Below the pieces are notes generated by a model that had not been told where the DNA came from, searched no databases, and saw nothing but the letters and a program-made list of their open reading frames with translations. From positions 56,014,593 through 56,078,592 of the forward strand of contig OX419759.1 in NCBI GenBank assembly GCA_948567375.1: a stretch of DNA of 64,000 nucleotides, in the 5' to 3' direction. The position numbers and the translations under genes were made by a program. Below, piece by piece: positions 33,900-46,330 of this stretch (position 1 is its first letter; the number at the start of each line of letters is the position of its first letter). Origin of the DNA: Lunularia cruciata (taxonomy: Eukaryota > Streptophyta > Marchantiopsida > Lunulariales > Lunulariaceae).

Positions 33900-36600
33900 C
33901 GTAAAATTTGCACAGTGAGTTGCTATGCAGAATATTTGCTAAGACACCAAGACAAAGCTGACGATTAGGCATATTTGAAGCATTACCGATCTCTTAATTG
34001 TGTCTCCTAGGTAGCTTTTGAATCGATTGGGAATAAGGATGGATTAACTGAAGGGTTAAGTGACCATTTGAGATTTCATGGTGCATGCATGTAAAGTGGA
34101 TGGTCAGATCAGGTTTGACCTTATTTCATCATCGGTGCCTCCACATTTAACTTTATTCTATCAAACTTCTGCTAAATCTTGAATGAGGATATACCAATTT
34201 AAGCGTTCATATTCTGAATCTTCATTTACTCAAAGAATATTGAGCATATCATTCAACTTAAGATTCAACAATATATATTTCAAGAAAATATGAACAGCTC
34301 ACCACTTTATTGAAAAAATAAATAATCCAAAAGAGTACATTAGCGATTTTGATGTTAAACAGCAAATACGAAACATCCGGGCCAACTTAACATACTTGTT
34401 GAAACTGTAAATTGACTACCAGAAATTCGTTATCTATTATGTAAAGAAAGAGATACTACAGAGAGTCATCCTTGATCTCAAGAATAGTGTTGATTAAATT
34501 TATATGATAGAAGAAAGGGAATGTTAAATCGATCTCCATTTTTTGTTAATACGCCTATTTTCCGCGTCGTACCCTGTACTCAATGGCAAACCAATTCCAC
34601 CAGGCTTTAATTACTGGACCACGTTACGGGTAGGCTGTTTTAATAAAAGAGGGTGTCGATTTAACAATCCCCTAGAATAAAATAAAATTGCATGGTTATT
34701 TTACTATCATAGTTATTTGGATCATATGATGTGACAGACAACAAGCAACATCAACTAACATGGTCAACGTTAATCATCGATATCGATCAACCAGTAACTG
34801 GTGTGTAGGTACTGTACTGCAAACGAAGTCGATGCAACTTGCGCTACGGATCCCGTACAATACTAGACGGTTTCAAAAACCCATTCTGTAGGAACAGAAC
34901 CTTTTCAAAACTCATTTCACGTCTTTATTCTTCTAGCCTTGGAGTGGTATGAAGGGCTGGTCACTGCCTGGGACACATTTAATAGGGGAGTGCACGAGAA
35001 TTTATCATGTTTAGGTGTCAGGGTACTATCTCACTCTCATACTTGTAATATATTTTAGGTAAAATGTGTCCATTATTCTATAGAGGGTAGTGGTTGATGT
35101 AATCCATAGGAGAGCAATCACACTAGATGATGTTTTTTTGGATGCTCCAATTGTTTATAGACCATACCACTTGTATAGCTCGGATGGATATCTTAGGTGC
35201 AGTAGGGCACATTTCTCATATAGACTCTATTGGGGCCTAGCCATGTTTTACCTTTTTAGTCTTTCCCTTGTACAGCTTGATGTGGTCTTCCCATCCTTTG
35301 TGTTCTCTATGTGGTCGCCTTTTTTCTTTCTACAGGGAATTATGGAGTAAAGTGTGACTGCATAGAAAACACAAGAAAATAGGAAGACCCCATCAAGTCG
35401 TACAAGGGTGGAATTATGGTAGTATGCAGGAAGTTCTCATAACAATTTTGGCACAACCAATAACTTACTCCAAAAATAAGAAGGATGTACAATATTTTAT
35501 GGGAATTCTTTTAATTATGGGTTGTTTCATTATCTCAATACCCGAGTAAGGGTTGAGAAATTATATGGGTATGGGATGGAGAGATTAGGCAGGTCAAGTG
35601 GATGTTGAATGAATATTAATATCTATTAATCTATATGATTAATGGTCAAGGACTAATAAAACCATGGATCTTGGTGCAAAAGTGATATGGCAACTAAAAA
35701 TGTTGTTAGTATGCAGCAAGATTTGGCAGAGTACATTCATGGGTGGGAGTGGAGGGGAGTAGTGTGCCAACCTAGGAAATGAGAATTTAAAATTTGAGAT
35801 CAAGGGATATGGATTGCACTCAACTCCAACCGCTTGACATGGGAGTTCCATTTCTATTAGCAAGTTAATCATTGGATCATGTACCTTCTTGATATATTTA
35901 ATATTGAGCATTTTTCATTAGTTGCTTCTAATCTTGTAGATTTAAATTCTCCACATTTTCTTGAGAAGTATAATCGTGCCTTGCATTGTATTGAAATTTC
36001 AAGCTCTTCTTGCCATGGTTTCCTCGTGTCCATTGCTTGGCCTTTCTTTTGTAGTTGTCAAATCAAAAGCATTGAGTGTGAAATTCAAGGGGGGAAGATG
36101 ATAGCTTTAGAATGAGATCTCATCATTATAGTCAAGTATTGGATTCTCTAGAAGACCTTGACCATTTTAAGCAAATACATGGAGGGGATAGTAATAAGCC
36201 TTTATAGAAGAGCACCACATTTGGTTATATGGCCACTTATCTTGTGAAGTTTTGGAAAGGTTTTCTAGAATCTATGATGGGAGATAGATTGCAAAAGAAA
36301 TGGGCTCGATACATGGGTTCTTATAAGTCTGCATAGACATGGAAAGACAAATGCACAAGAGAAGGACTCACCAAGAAAGAAATCAAATGAGGATGGGAAA
36401 CCAAATGAGAAACTAAATCATTAATGTACACATTATTCAAGAATGGATCTTATATTTGATTCAAGAGCTAACATTTCTCACCTACCCCTGTATCCTTAGG
36501 GGTTGAAATTGGAATTTTGGAAAAGGATAGTCATAAAAGAGGATATGGGATCTTGTGTTACATTCAAATTTCCATCTGAGGATTTTGCTAATGAAACACA
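33900..36600. other. Region downstream of the gene, unassigned
   Basis: No LTR, polymerase or RNA gene found. About 45 bp near 35359-35406 (GCATAGAAAACACAAG...CATCAAGTCGTACAA) resembles 31051-31096 upstream of the gene at about three quarters identity. The frame at 35090-35350 is hydrophobic and has no recognisable features. Confidence 0.4.
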
Positions 36601-36694
36601 CACATATTTGTGATCCTAGCACAAAGGGTTTTCAGTTCCTAGCACCAGAGTGTCATTTCCCTATGTACCATTATTTCATGGTTTTGAGGAGTAT

Positions 36695-36785
36695 CATGTG
36701 CAAGGGGAAGAGGACAAGAGTAGATCAAAGGGGCAAGAGGAAAATATCAGATAAAAGGGGCAAGAGGATGAGAGTCAATCAAATT
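36695..36785 (+). repeat. Three degenerate tandem copies of a GGGGCAAGAGGA unit
   Basis: GGGGAAGAGGACAAGAGT, GGGGCAAGAGGAAAATATC and GGGGCAAGAGGATGAGAGT follow each other at 27-30 bp spacing. When translated on the plus strand they give Lys/Arg-rich repeats (GKRTRVDQRGKRKISDKRG). They lie just upstream of a coiled-coil relic. Confidence 0.65.
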
Positions 36786-36915
36786 GGATTTTGATCACTT
36801 TCAATATCCACCAATTACCTTTCAAGATGAGGAACCACTTACAAGGGAAGCCGTTAGAGAGGGAGGCCATGAGGATGATACGGAAAAGGAATGAGAGATA
36901 GTAAAATGAGCGACT

Positions 36916-37387
36916 GGATTTTTGAAGCCAAGAAAGGTCTCTAGAGGCAAGCTGCCTTCCTCTTCCACAAAGAAACCATTTGCATCAACTAGCACAAAGA
37001 CACTAGCTTCAAAGACACCTTCATCATCAATGCTCTCTACTTTTGCTTTTGATCTTTCTAATATGACCAAGTTAAGGAGAAGTTTGTGGAGGCCAAGGAG
37101 AGATGCAAATTGGTGGAAATAGAAGCTCAAAAGGTGGCCAAGATGGAGAATTTATGATTCCAAGGTGAAATAGCAAAAGAACTTTACTTTTAGAGTTGGA
37201 GAAAAGGAGAATTAAAGAGACAAATTTATTCTCCAAGTTACAGAACAAGAGAATTAAAGAAAGAAATTCCAAATCCAAAAGGTTCCATTCTATGATTCTA
37301 GAATTAGCAAAAGTAAGGGAAAACATCCAAAGAGATCAAAAGTATAAATTAGTATCATGCCCCATCTACATACTACACTTGATATAG
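36916..37387 (+). pseudogene. Coiled-coil protein relic, possibly related to the family A LTR protein
   Basis: One frame gives a Ser/Thr/Lys-rich stretch (SSSTKKPFASTSTKTLASK). After a frameshift, another gives charged heptad-like sequence (VEAKERCKLVEIEAQKVAKM, then ELEKRRIKETNLFSKLQNKR) to about 37387. The order, basic/Ser-rich linker followed by coiled coil, is like the second half of the frame in the A LTR at 53-54 kb. I see no residue-level match strong enough to prove kinship. Confidence 0.35.
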
Positions 37388-40384
37388 ACAGTACTCTTGT
37401 GGACATAAATAGTACCCCTATTGACAATAACGATAGCAAAAATGTTGTGCACTAGAAAATGCTCAGGCTAGAGTGCTTGGCCAAAACACATTCATGGTTG
37501 TTGGTCATTGTCACAGTCTCTAATGACTGAGGGAGTTTCCATGTTTGTTTTGGATTTTTTATCCATTATAAAGTACCTTGATTTACACATTTACACACTA
37601 TAATTTAAAGCATTTTATGAACTGGTTGTATTATGGTAATTGGATCTGGTTCAACTATAGTGATATCAAAGAGAAGCACTCAAATCAATTTGCTTTTGTG
37701 GCAATTTCACTATGGTATCAAAAAAGAAGGTTTTTTTGTTCATTTTGCTTGCGTCTCATTATAATATAGGGTAGTTTATAGGTTTCATGTGGATTTGTGA
37801 TAAAGTACATTGATTTGCCAAGTTTCATGTGTGTTTCGCAAGGAGATTGCTTCAAAGCAAAAAGGTTTGTCCAGTTTTGCATGGGTTTATCATGGATTTT
37901 GTGAGGGGATCACAATAAAGAGATTAGGTTTGGGTGGTATCATGCCAATTTCACAAGGAGATTGTGATAAAGAGATCAAGTTTGTCCAATATTGCACAAG
38001 TGTTGTGAGGAGCTTGCAACACCAAAGAAAGGATGTTGTGGTTTTGCTATAAATTAGATAGGATTCATGGGTTTTGTGTATCCATGTGGATATCCACGTG
38101 CAAAAGCAGGTTTCATATTAACAACTTCATAATTTGGACAAGTCATAAGGGATACAAGGTTTCATATTAAAAACTCACATGGAAAAGAGATAAAAAGAGA
38201 TGTAAGCCAATATATAAATGTGTAAAAAAAAGGAACATATCATGGTACACTCATGCACAATGGAACTAATGTCAACAAGTATACTCATGAATGCAAGAGA
38301 TATCAAGGAAGGTGAAACCAAATTATTTTGCACTTTAGAGGTTCCTTTGCTAGTCTTTGAGAAGTAAGTGAGACACTCCAAAATAAAGCCTTTCTAGTAC
38401 TTCCTATCCTATGATGCCTTAAGTAGTTATATGATCAAGTGTTTGGAAAAGAGGTGAGATGCAAATCTCAATGATGAGGAGGAAGACTCTAGTGATCTTG
38501 ACGGTCTTGGAGCGTACATACTAAAGTCAAAGAAGTCCAATTATTCTTGTAGTTGTACATGAGGATTTCCATTATATGCTCAAACTTGATATAATTTCTC
38601 ATATAGTCATCTGCTTCAAAAACCATGTAGGTCTAATGGTGCCAACTGATAGCTTGCTATGTTGGTTGTCTCTTAGTACCTAAGGGCCCATGCTTCCTAC
38701 AACTAAAGTCAGAGACATGGAATCCACTGGACTCCTTGCACCATTGACTCCTTGTTCCTTTTGGAGGTTTAAAGGAACAAGTAAAAGAAACGTTGGATTT
38801 GGATGTACCCATGCTTACAAGATATGGCACTTCTCTTCTGGGAAGAAGCCATATTATTGGCCAGAAGTACAAGCCTATCCCATCAAAGTACAAGAAATGA
38901 TGGACATGTAGGAATCTTGTCGGGAGCAATGGTATGCAACTTAAGACCTTGTAGTTTTTTGAACAACCATGTATTGCAAGACCTTTTCTCAGATAATATC
39001 TCCACAAAAGTCATGGTGATATCAAGGAAGGTAGTGTGATCAAGCCCTTCCAAGATGAAATTGACAATGTCACCTTCAAAAAGCAAACATGTGGGGTTGC
39101 TATTTAAAGACCTTGGAGTTGGCATACAAGGATGGATTCATCAAAGTATGGGATACCATCTTCAAGGATTATGAGGAAAGAGATCTCATGGGCACCTACT
39201 ACTAGATGAGAGCCCAATTCTTCTCTTATGAAAATAAGGATACAAAGAAGAAATAGGTTTCAAAGGGCTTTGCATGGATGGCAAAGACTTAGGAGAGGTT
39301 GTGTTGTTTAAGCAAAAGAGCTATTGGGTGTTGTGTTGGTTGCAGGTATGGAATTCCTATGGGAATTAGAGTATGAGACTACCATTATGGAGTGAGCTGC
39401 TATGTGATGGCTGATGCTATGTGCATTGTATAGTTAAACTAGGAAACATTCTTCTTATGAGATAGAGATTGATTGCAAGATTTCTCTCTATGGGACACAT
39501 GAGAAAATGGGCAAAGATTGCTATGGGTGAGTAAATTAGTAGGATAAGTTTAAACTAATGTAAAGGAGGTGCACTAACAAAGTCAAGTAGTGTAATGTAG
39601 ATTAGAATCAAGAATTAGGAGCAAATTGGCATATAGGGAGTGGTAATTGAAGGTGACAATTGCTATAAGAGAAGAAATATTTGGAGGGAGGGGAGTAGGA
39701 ATTTTTTTTAAGGTTTGATCCCACCTATATAAGGAATCCCATTATATTGGGGTTGGATATTCAGGGGTTGATCATTATTAGGCCACCTATTCTTTGAATG
39801 CTATTGAAGGACTGCATCTTAGGACTCCTCAAAGGCATTTGTCTTAAAGTATTGACTCTAAATGAGGCATCAATAGGCCAACTAGCAAGGTGAGACTCAA
39901 TGTTAGCTGGTCAAGAGGAGGAATTTTCATGGCAAAGGAAGGCTATTAAGTAGTATTGGAGTGTCCTTCATAGGACTAGTGGTGACCATAATTTTGTACA
40001 TGTTAGCTTGTAGTCAATATATATATAAGACCTAAACACCTTCACCCCATCTTTTTTGGAACAAATGTTTGAATAAGTACTAATTCTAGTGTGTTATTAT
40101 GCAATGTGTATAACATAGTGCTATTGCTAGCCCTTCATACCCATGGCCCTACTACGGGATGATTTGCAATTCTCCCATAGTGTTGGAATAGATTAACATA
40201 GAGTGACTATCAAGGAGGTCAAAGAGCTTATAGGGATGATAGACCTACAAGCCATCTCTTGGGTTAGGTGTTCAATGGTAAACCCCATCCTATAGCATGG
40301 ATTTGTTTGATATGGGAATCATACCCTCAATTCTTCTCCAAGCTTAAAGAATTGCTTGCCATAGAAGGGTTATCTTGCAATTCC
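37388..40384. other. Unassigned region
   Basis: Several frames of 60-116 codons occur on both strands, overlapping one another and without recognisable motifs. From 37.74 to 38.05 kb a motif of the type TTTCnCAAGGAGATTGnnnnAAAG recurs about four times at 70-100 bp spacing. The texture is that of old transposon debris. Confidence 0.4.
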
Positions 40385-41200
40385 CTTGTCTTGTAGCATC
40401 CCATACCCAAACTAAAGGATTGGTTGAGCTTGCCAACAATTATGCCTTGAAGAACACAATGAAAAAGATTTTGGCAATATGTTATTGGTGACCAACAATG
40501 TACAAGGATGTTTATGCCCTACATCAAAAGGTGCAATGCTTGTCAATAGATCAAAATGCCCACTCCTAACACTCAATGACACTTAAGACCAATTTTGGCT
40601 TTATCACCATTTGAAAAATAGGGAATATATTTTGTAGGACTAATTCAACTTGTTACAATGATCACTTGGAGGAAGTTCATTCTAGTTTGCAGTAATTATG
40701 CTATAAAGATGGTTGAAGTAGAGGCTACTCAAAAGGATGATGTTAAAACTATGGCTAAATTTTTCTTTTGTAATATTATCTCTTGTTATAATTACCACTT
40801 ACACTTTTTCAATGATAAAGGGGTATATTTCTTGAATAATTTGGTTGAAATACTTACCAAGTTCTTTTATATTAAGCACCAGAATACTACTCCCTCTAAT
40901 CCAAGTCAAATTTTATGAAGAAAAAGTCTAACGGACTTCTTTGTAAGAGTTTGAATAAAGTGACTATGAATTATGTGTATTATTGGGATACTATTTTATT
41001 AGTTGCTTTGTGGGCCCACCACACTACTGAGACAGTCCCTATGAAGTAGATATTGTTCCTAACTTATAGAATTCACTTAATCTTGCTCCTTGAATTCAAA
41101 GTTCCTACTTAAAGGTTTTCTTCTTGAAGAGTGCTTATCCAAAGAAGAGTTATCACAAGATTTGTAGCACCAAAGTTGGTTTGCTTCAATGCTTGAGTGG
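40385..41200 (+). pseudogene. Family A-like integrase relic
   Basis: It follows the A integrase at 55.7-56.6 kb piece by piece. NYALKNTMKKILAICYW and PTMYKD match GHYALKNMVKKIL...YWWPTMYKD. At 40658-40918, SNYAIKMVEVEATQKDD matches TDYATKMVEAEATQRDN. Later TYRIHLILLLEFKVPT and EECLSKEE...QDL match TYGLHPILPVEFEVPT and EERLSEEESQDL. Many stops and frameshifts break it. It is on the plus strand, opposite to the large A element, and neither its LTRs nor its RT is recognisable nearby. Confidence 0.75.
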
Positions 41201-42520
41201 TAGTGTTGGCAATTATAGGTATTTTGGTAGTTACTCATGGACTAGTTGTTGGCAATCCAACATCCAAAATCAGCCACTACCATTGTTTGAGATTGGCACC
41301 CCAACATCCATAATCTCATCAATAGTGAGGTGGTCTAGAAGTTGAATCCTATCATAAGCACACTACAAAACCTCTCTAGGTAAGAGGTTTGTCCACCAAA
41401 GACCAAGACAATGAGCCTATGATCCCACTCTGGCTACATCTAACATGGTAGGTCCCACCTAAGAATGGACCTGATTTGTACTCGCCACCACTTGGGTGTG
41501 AGAATCAACCATCAAAGGGACATTCTCCAAAATGTAAGTTGGAGAAATGGACTAATGAATATGGAGATGTCATAGTATCTATAACATCTCCCAAAATACA
41601 CCAAAATGGAGATCTTAAAGACCCAAACCTCAGCCAACATGTGTATGTCCTTGACATGGCCATCTAGAAATCACCAAATGAATGGGCCCATGTCTCTCTA
41701 GTTTTTCCTTGATATTCACTTGATATTCCTTGATATTGATAAAATAAGAGGTGGTGTTGAGTTGGACCTTTTTTTATTAAAAAGACAGTTTGTACTCGAA
41801 TGTAGTATACCTTGGGCCGGTGGCCCACCGACTTTGTCCTACTTCAAAAGGAAATACATAATGGCATTATTACTTCGAATGTTCTTGAAGTTTTAAGAAA
41901 AGTTGCAACCTGCCAAGAATATCACACATTAATGAATCTTAAGCATTTGCAAGTTGGACCATTCCTTTACACCACTTGGATGCTCCAGATACACTTGAGT
42001 ACAAATAGTTTATTGTGCACTCCCAATAAGGAAATGTTTGTTGGTAGTATCTTCTAGTAGCCCCAGATTGTTGACATTGGTAATAACTCAAGGTATTGAT
42101 AGGCTAAGTGTGCCACATGATGTAGAGAGACTTGCCTATGAGTCTCATCTCTCTCCACATACAAGTACCTTTGTACTCGTATTCTTGCTTGTAGTACTAC
42201 AACTAGTCTAGTGCTAATCCCACCAACTCCATAGGCATACTTCCTCTACTATATTCTACCAAGCAATGAGTGTGGTATCTAAAGGTGTCAAAATAATTGA
42301 CTCTAGAGGCTCATCCTCACGTTGGTCTCTTGGTGGTACAAAGGCTCCACTCCAAGCCTATTCCACCAATTAATCTGCATGCTACTGCAATGCCTCCTCT
42401 AAACTCCACAATGGAACATCCAAGGTGGATAGAAAAATCTCACTTGTACTCCAAATCCAATTGATCTCCTCTGGTACAAGTGTATCCTCTTCATGGGCAT
42501 TCCCTACAAGAAGTCACCAG
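41201..42520. other. Unassigned region before the solo E LTR
   Basis: A piece near 41.21-41.25 kb (TAGGTATTTTGGTAGTTACTC) resembles the interior of family D at 11.25 kb, but the match is short. No gene or complete repeat was recognised. Confidence 0.4.
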
Positions 42521-42946
42521 TGTAACAATATGGAGTTCAGCAATAAAGTTAGTAGGGCTAACAAAGTAGCAAATAAGATAAATTAGCCTAGAATATTCAA
42601 GAAGTATCTAGGAAACTTCTTGGGAAGCTTCTTGGCTAGCTTAGCTTGCACCTCAAGTAAGTAGCTTCTAGAAAGAAGCTTCTAAAAGGTTCCAACTAGC
42701 TTAGCTTGCATGCCAAGTAAACGATTTCTAGAAAGAAGCTTCTTGAGAAGCTTCCTGATTAACTTGGCTTGCACTCCAAGAAAGCGGCTCAAGAAAGTTT
42801 CTTGAGAAGCTTCTCAAGAGCCTTGTATGATCCCTATAAATACAAGAGCCAAATCTCATGCTAGGCATTCAGAGTTTTCCCTCATTCAAGTGTCCCAAAG
42901 TGAGCTTCCATTCTCCTATTTCTTTCCTTGGTCATGGTCTTTTATA
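42521..42946 (+). repeat. Solo family E LTR with ACCAG target duplication
   Basis: TGTAACAATATGGAGTTC...TCTTTTATA, 426 bp. It is flanked on both sides by ACCAG (42516-42520 and 42947-42951), a perfect 5 bp target-site duplication typical of gypsy integrases. No internal sequence adjoins it, so it is a solo LTR formed after insertion. The interior shows the family's AGCTTCTTGAGAAGCTTC palindromes and a TATAAATAC near 42833. Confidence 0.92.
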
Positions 42947-42951
42947 ACCAG

Positions 42952-43259
42952 GCCAAGTAATAGAACCATTGAAAGTTGAAGTTGCTGCCGCTATGGTCCC
43001 AAACTATAATGAGCCAAGACTACTATTATTGAAGTGTATAGATAAGCAACATACATATCCTTCACTTGACTGCCAACTGGTCTATAGGGGGTTATCTCCT
43101 CCCAATAGTCAATATTGAAATCCATGAGGTATAACAATGCTTCCCCTAATTAACACATCATATGACTCAACTATGGTTGCAATAGCCTAAGCTCTCACCA
43201 TAGGGCTATCAGTCTCATGACCAAGCTGAATCTGAACAACACGCTTTCCACATGTGATG
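42952..43259. other. Unassigned flank
   Basis: It continues the sequence interrupted by the solo E LTR. I recognise nothing in it. Confidence 0.35.
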
Positions 43260-43799
43260 TGTCGTGCATATATACATTGCTACACAACATACATTACTGT
43301 CAACATCATACACTATAGAAGCACAACTCACACACAAGTCATACATAGACTCTAAAGTGCCACAATAATCAGATTTTTTACCACTCTTGAATCCACTCAA
43401 CTCAGATCAGTACTTGATCTGTCACTCTATAAACTGCCAACAACTAGGCATTGATTACAGTCAAGCCACACCCACTCTAGCTAAGAGAATCCAGGTGATG
43501 CTCACCGGCCTCTGTCCACCATAGCTAGGAATTCAAAGGCTCAACATCAAAGAAGTGAGCTCTTTGGAGCTACACTTTGAAAGTATACCCCCTAGACTCA
43601 AGCTAGGTCTGAAACCCTAATGGTCCCAATGACAACACACTTGATGGTGCAAATGGTGCAAAGTGACGGTGGGCTCCACCATGAAGTTTGTACCCCAAAC
43701 ACAAAATCTGACCGTCAAAAGATAGTCTTTAAGAAACTGCTGAAATAACTCTAACCACTATCACTGAGACTCTAGTGTCCAAGCAATCTAGATGCAACA
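43260..43799 (-). mobile_element. Family D TRIM-like element, truncated by a family A LTR
   Basis: Minus-strand copy of the 660 bp element at 11076. Its terminal repeat is 43260-43364 (105 bp, TGTCGTGC...GTGCCACA as written on the plus strand), and 435 bp of the interior follow. The interior breaks at GATGCAACAT, about 15-25 bp short of where the other terminal repeat would lie. An A-type LTR begins there, and the lost end is not found on its far side. Confidence 0.7.
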
Positions 43800-44922
43800 T
43801 GTGACAACCCGACAAATATCACTTTTGCGGTAATCAAGTAAGTTAAGTCTGTTCTCGCAAAGATACGATTTAGAACTAGTCAAATACAAAGCAAAGTAAC
43901 AATTTAAATTCTTCTTGGTTGCATCTTTAATCTCTCAGGTAGAAACCACACCCAAAAGAGAGTAACAAGCTCACAATCTTGACAACTTGTCATGAATTCA
44001 CACTCCTTAATCACAACATAGCCAATTCTGTCCAAACAATTCTTGATTGTGATGATTTAGATTCTCCTAAAGATGGCACTTCAATGTGAAAACGACTTTG
44101 CCTTAGAATTGTGTTCCACTCCTCCACTGAAGGCACAACTTCCTTGATCAAAATTGCTTCACATCAACTTCACGCTGCACTCACAAATACAAAATACTAC
44201 CAACACTACAATTCCTCTCAGATCTGTCAAGGCATTGCTCCGATTGCACTTCACTTAAAATTACACACATAGAATGAAGATCAAGGCTACGGAATCCAAC
44301 ATCCAACAAGCACACTGACTTGCACTTCAAATTTCTCCACACACTCACAAACACACACAAAAAGTTGATACTCAGAATCAAGCTCAAGCAACAAGCACTG
44401 AGAACCACACTTCACTTTATCTATCTTCAGAAATATGAATACTGAACAACATCTCACTGCAAATGCTACTCTTAAATAGTGAAGCAAACGATGTTCTAAC
44501 AAAAATACCATTATACAACAATTCTTCTAACCTATAGATCTGAACTGACAAAGCAACCCTTCAAATCTCAAGTCTGTTTCTACCTCGATCCGATGTCTAC
44601 CTCCTCATCGGCTTTCAAACCCGATGATCTTCCTATTACTTCTCATTCTTCAGGTAAATTTGATTCTACCAAATCCTTCACTATTTCTACTACTTCTACA
44701 CTAGGAACTACAATTAAGCTCTTGGGTAATCCATCTACTTCCTTATCTCCCAACCCACTCTTCTCATTTGTCTCTAATAATAAGTCTGATGACACCTAAA
44801 TTCCTACTTCTGCAACATTGGGTCTAACTACTATCGATTCCTTTGCTAATTCTATTATGTCCTCATCAAGAATTGTAACTGAAAGCATGAGTACACTACC
44901 TACACCTTCAATTTGTAACCAC

Positions 44923-45137
44923 TCCCTGTCCATCCCACTCAAGAATATTCATGAAGATGTCCCCTTTACTCAATTCATGTGCCCATTGGAACATGACGTC
45001 CCGACCAATCCCCGTTGGCCTTTGTACCTCACTCGTGCCCAGGGAACGAAGCTTGCCGTCTGCTTTAGGAATGAATTCTCTTCGTGACGGACAGAATTTA
45101 AATGATTTGTCTTTTAGTTGACGGACAAAATTCTCAC
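44923..45137 (-). mobile_element. Insert of about 215 bp with a group II intron reverse transcriptase-like segment
   Basis: Compared with the A LTR at 721-2443, this stretch is extra: there, TTGTAACCCAC runs directly into TTTCTCCTAAT. On the minus strand it reads [15 protein letters not shown] followed by [16 protein letters not shown]. This has the layout of the N-terminal RT0/RT1 region of group II intron-encoded reverse transcriptases (a short amphipathic lead, then an R-R-x-x-IPK-x-x-GK-x-R-x-LG core). The similarity ends after about 40 residues, and the rest is unrecognised. A captured organellar or nuclear-integrated fragment is one explanation; chance resemblance is another. Confidence 0.45.
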
Positions 45138-45424
45138 ACTTTCTCCTAATCACTCATGTTACTAACCCAAAGACACTTATAGTCTGATCTTGCACTTTGG
45201 GTTTATTCACTACTACTATTTCTCTTCTAATTCTATCATATCTTCAATCAGAACTGAAATTGAAGTCATGGTATCCTAACTATCTATTCTTCCTCTATCC
45301 TAACTCTCTCTAATGCATCTAGCAAGATTCCTGAAGTCACTTTCATTGCACTCCAAGACCCGACTATCTCAGATCTAGTCATCTTCATCTTGAGGCAAAG
45401 AAGCTTCTAACCCAAAGTTGTGTA

Positions 45425-45535
45425 AACCTGAAGTCCAAAGTCCAAAGTTTGAAGTCCAAAGTCACAAGTCTGAAGTCCAAAATCTGAAGTCCAAAGTCAC
45501 AAGTCTGAAGTCTGAAGTCCAAAGTCTGATTGACC
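45425..45535. repeat. Tandem CTGAAGTCCAAAGT array
   Basis: Seven or so units of CTGAAGTCCAAAGT, alternately with CACAAGT, in about 110 bp. It lies inside the A-type LTR and is absent at the matching place in the 721 copy apart from AAACCTGAAGACACT. Read on the minus strand it gives repeated DFRL/DFGL peptides, so the 135-codon frame at 45385-45792 is a by-product. Confidence 0.8.
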
Positions 45536-45951
45536 TGAAGACTCCAACCCGAAGACACTAAACTACTCTGTACATCTACTCCCAAAACTTCAAATACTTT
45601 TAACTTTGCTACAAACCTCCAAACTCTGCAATTTTGGTAGCAACAAAAAGACTCAAACAAGATGCTTTTAACATGATATAGCACATATGATTTGGAGTTT
45701 TTGTCAATGAGATATAGCCCCTGCAAGAATCCCAACCTATAACTTACATTTCTCCTTTGGGTCTGTCCTCCTTTTGATCTGCACTCCTTCAATCCAAGTT
45801 GAGTCTATCTTCCTTTGACACAAAGTCAACTTCCTCGTGCTTGATCAAAATACAAATTTCCTCTCATTTTTTCTTCATTTGGTTTCAGTTTGGTTTCAGC
45901 AAGGCACTTCTTCTTCAAAACTTGTCCAAAATGAAAAATGTAGGTACCACA

Positions 45952-46330
45952 CTCCCCCCTCCCTCAAATGTGAGCGTCCCCGCAAACACCAACCTCCAAC
46001 TTCAGAACAAGATGAAGAAAATGAAAAAGGTAAGTTTCTCTCCTTGATTTTGAATAGCATCCTGGACAAAATCAATAAGTAAAGTGGTCTTTGTCAATGC
46101 TTCAATAATTTCCTTCTTTGCACGCTCAATTGAGTCCTCCAAATGGACCACTACAGCCCAACAAGGACTGTTGTCTTTCTATTCAAGTTTTGCTCAGAGA
46201 TCTGTAGTCTTCCTTCCCTCTATCATAAACTATCTTTTTCTTCTTTTTCTTTATTTTTCTATTGAGGAGAATTGCAAACCAAACAAGGCAATGCCCACTC
46301 TAGATCACTCCAAGATTTAAATTCATTTTC
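45952..46330 (-). mobile_element. Remaining internal end of the short-form A element
   Basis: The first 45 bp match the purine tract and adjoining sequence at 55438. Beyond about 46.0 kb the resemblance to the large element is lost. The A element is cut off here where family B gag begins, and no recognisable junction duplication is present. Confidence 0.5.

Larger units (their letters stand above)
43800..45951 (-). repeat. Family A-type LTR, short form (2.15 kb)
   Basis: It has the A termini (TGTGACAACC at 43800, GTAGGTACCACA at 45951 on the plus strand). Immediately beyond 45951 it has the same CCCCCCTCCCTCAAATGTGA (a minus-strand purine tract) as the large A element at 55438, so it is the 3' LTR of a minus-strand element. 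It lacks most of the coding part present in the 3.70 kb LTR but keeps the C-terminal codons around 44.6-44.9 kb. It also carries its own 215 bp insert and a local tandem array. Confidence 0.85.

Noticed and set aside
37810-38052. 80-codon plus frame in the GGAGATTG repeats
   Set aside because: It is built from a short repeated motif, with no homology and no supporting signals.
45385-45792. 135-codon minus-strand frame with DFRL-type repeats
   Set aside because: It is produced by a simple tandem array in the LTR and is not shared with other A LTRs.
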